Assembly (NCBI RefSeq): GCF_000718515.1
Contig: NZ_JNZS01000007.1
Location: forward strand, 403,664 to 467,663
DNA: 64,000 nucleotides
Reading direction: 5' to 3'
Source: Micromonospora parva
GTDB taxonomy: Bacteria > Actinomycetota > Actinomycetes > Mycobacteriales > Micromonosporaceae
Of this stretch, positions 63,679 to 64,000 are shown piece by piece. Within the stretch, counting starts at the first letter, position 1. Each line of letters opens with the position of its first letter. A model generated the notes under the pieces. That model was given only the letters and a program-made list of their open reading frames with translations, did not search any database and had not been told where the DNA came from. The translations under genes were made by a program, and so were the position numbers.

Positions 63679-64000
63679 AAACGTCACCTCCGAAAGTTCG
63701 AGCCGCTGCGGCTCACGGCGGCTCAATGCATCCACCGACCACCCGCTCCGGGAGCACCCGAGCCGGTCGCGCTTCCAACTGATGGCCGGTAGGTGCGCGT
63801 CTGCGGAAGACCCAGCGCTCACTGATCCGATGCCATAACTCCGTGTGGTCAGACTCTCGCACCTTGCAGCGGCCGGGAATGCCTACTTAGGGTCCGACCT
63901 TGTGTGCCGACCTTCGGTCCGACGTAACGCGCTTCGGGGCACAAGAGGTGCTCCTGCCGCTCTTCAGGGCGCCTCACCGGGCCAAGGGACTGCGCGGGGG
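63679..64000. other. upstream region of lanthipeptide operon
   Basis: Likely contains the promoter for the methyltransferase-precursor operon. No individual box, gene or repeat is convincing to the window edge. Confidence 0.3.

Overview
The window is high-GC actinobacterial DNA, most like Micromonosporaceae or a close Streptomyces relative. The pointers are GC-rich third codon positions, GTG/TTG starts, an FxLD-type lanthipeptide cluster, paired RHS/LamG secreted proteins, an ECF42-type sigma module and a type I-E CRISPR-Cas locus with 28-nt repeats. The exact genus is inference. Much of the window is accessory DNA: IS remnants, a tRNA-derived attachment repeat, broken conjugation and integrase genes, defence genes and antimicrobial-peptide genes.

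1-13 kb is mosaic. It holds an ISAs1 transposase fragment, a large membrane protein, IS701 debris and then a resistance-like cassette. The cassette has a TipAL-type MerR regulator, a TsnR-type 23S rRNA 2'-O-methyltransferase, a broken GbsR-type regulator, an SGNH hydrolase and an MFS exporter. A decayed conjugative ATPase follows, then DUF1579, DUF998, a DGPF/YCII protein and an ECF42-like sigma factor, and finally the C-terminal part of a tyrosine integrase ending in a strong hairpin.

13.2-25.0 kb is an island bounded by two identical 99-bp direct repeats. Each repeat contains the 3' half of a tRNA-Pro(GGG) gene. Inside are a small immunity candidate, a ~2,280-residue RHS/YD-repeat protein with a Hint domain and a ParB-like C-terminal tip, a LamG-domain secreted partner and an IS5-family element with a 3-bp target duplication.

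25.6-56.8 kb is a defence island. Three type I-E arrays (24, about 49 and 27 repeats) share a conserved leader on their low-coordinate side, and a fourth mini-array has decayed in place. Between arrays 1 and 2 lies a tight operon of DUF429, DUF6361, PLD and SNF2-like helicase genes. Between arrays 2 and 3, on the minus strand, is a complete cas operon (cas3-cse1-cse2-cas7-cas5-cas6e-cas1-cas2) led by a UvrD-like helicase whose stop overlaps the cas3 start. Next come a soluble Ser/Thr kinase, an uncharacterised two-gene unit and a divergent HsdM-like N6-adenine methylase.

The most striking signal is in the 153-bp cas3-cse1 gap. Two degenerate CRISPR repeats flank a 22-nt pseudo-spacer on the plus strand. 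The pseudo-spacer matches the apparent cse1 promoter next to an AAG PAM, and within the first 14 positions the only mismatches are positions 6 and 12, the bases flipped out in type I-E Cascade. This is the layout expected of a CRISPR-resembling RNA (CreR) that lets Cascade repress its own operon.

57.5-63.7 kb is a class I lanthipeptide cluster on the minus strand: FxLD-type methyltransferase, a 54-residue precursor peptide, a 15-bp attenuator-like hairpin, full-length LanB, LanC and an extra SpaB_C-type protein.
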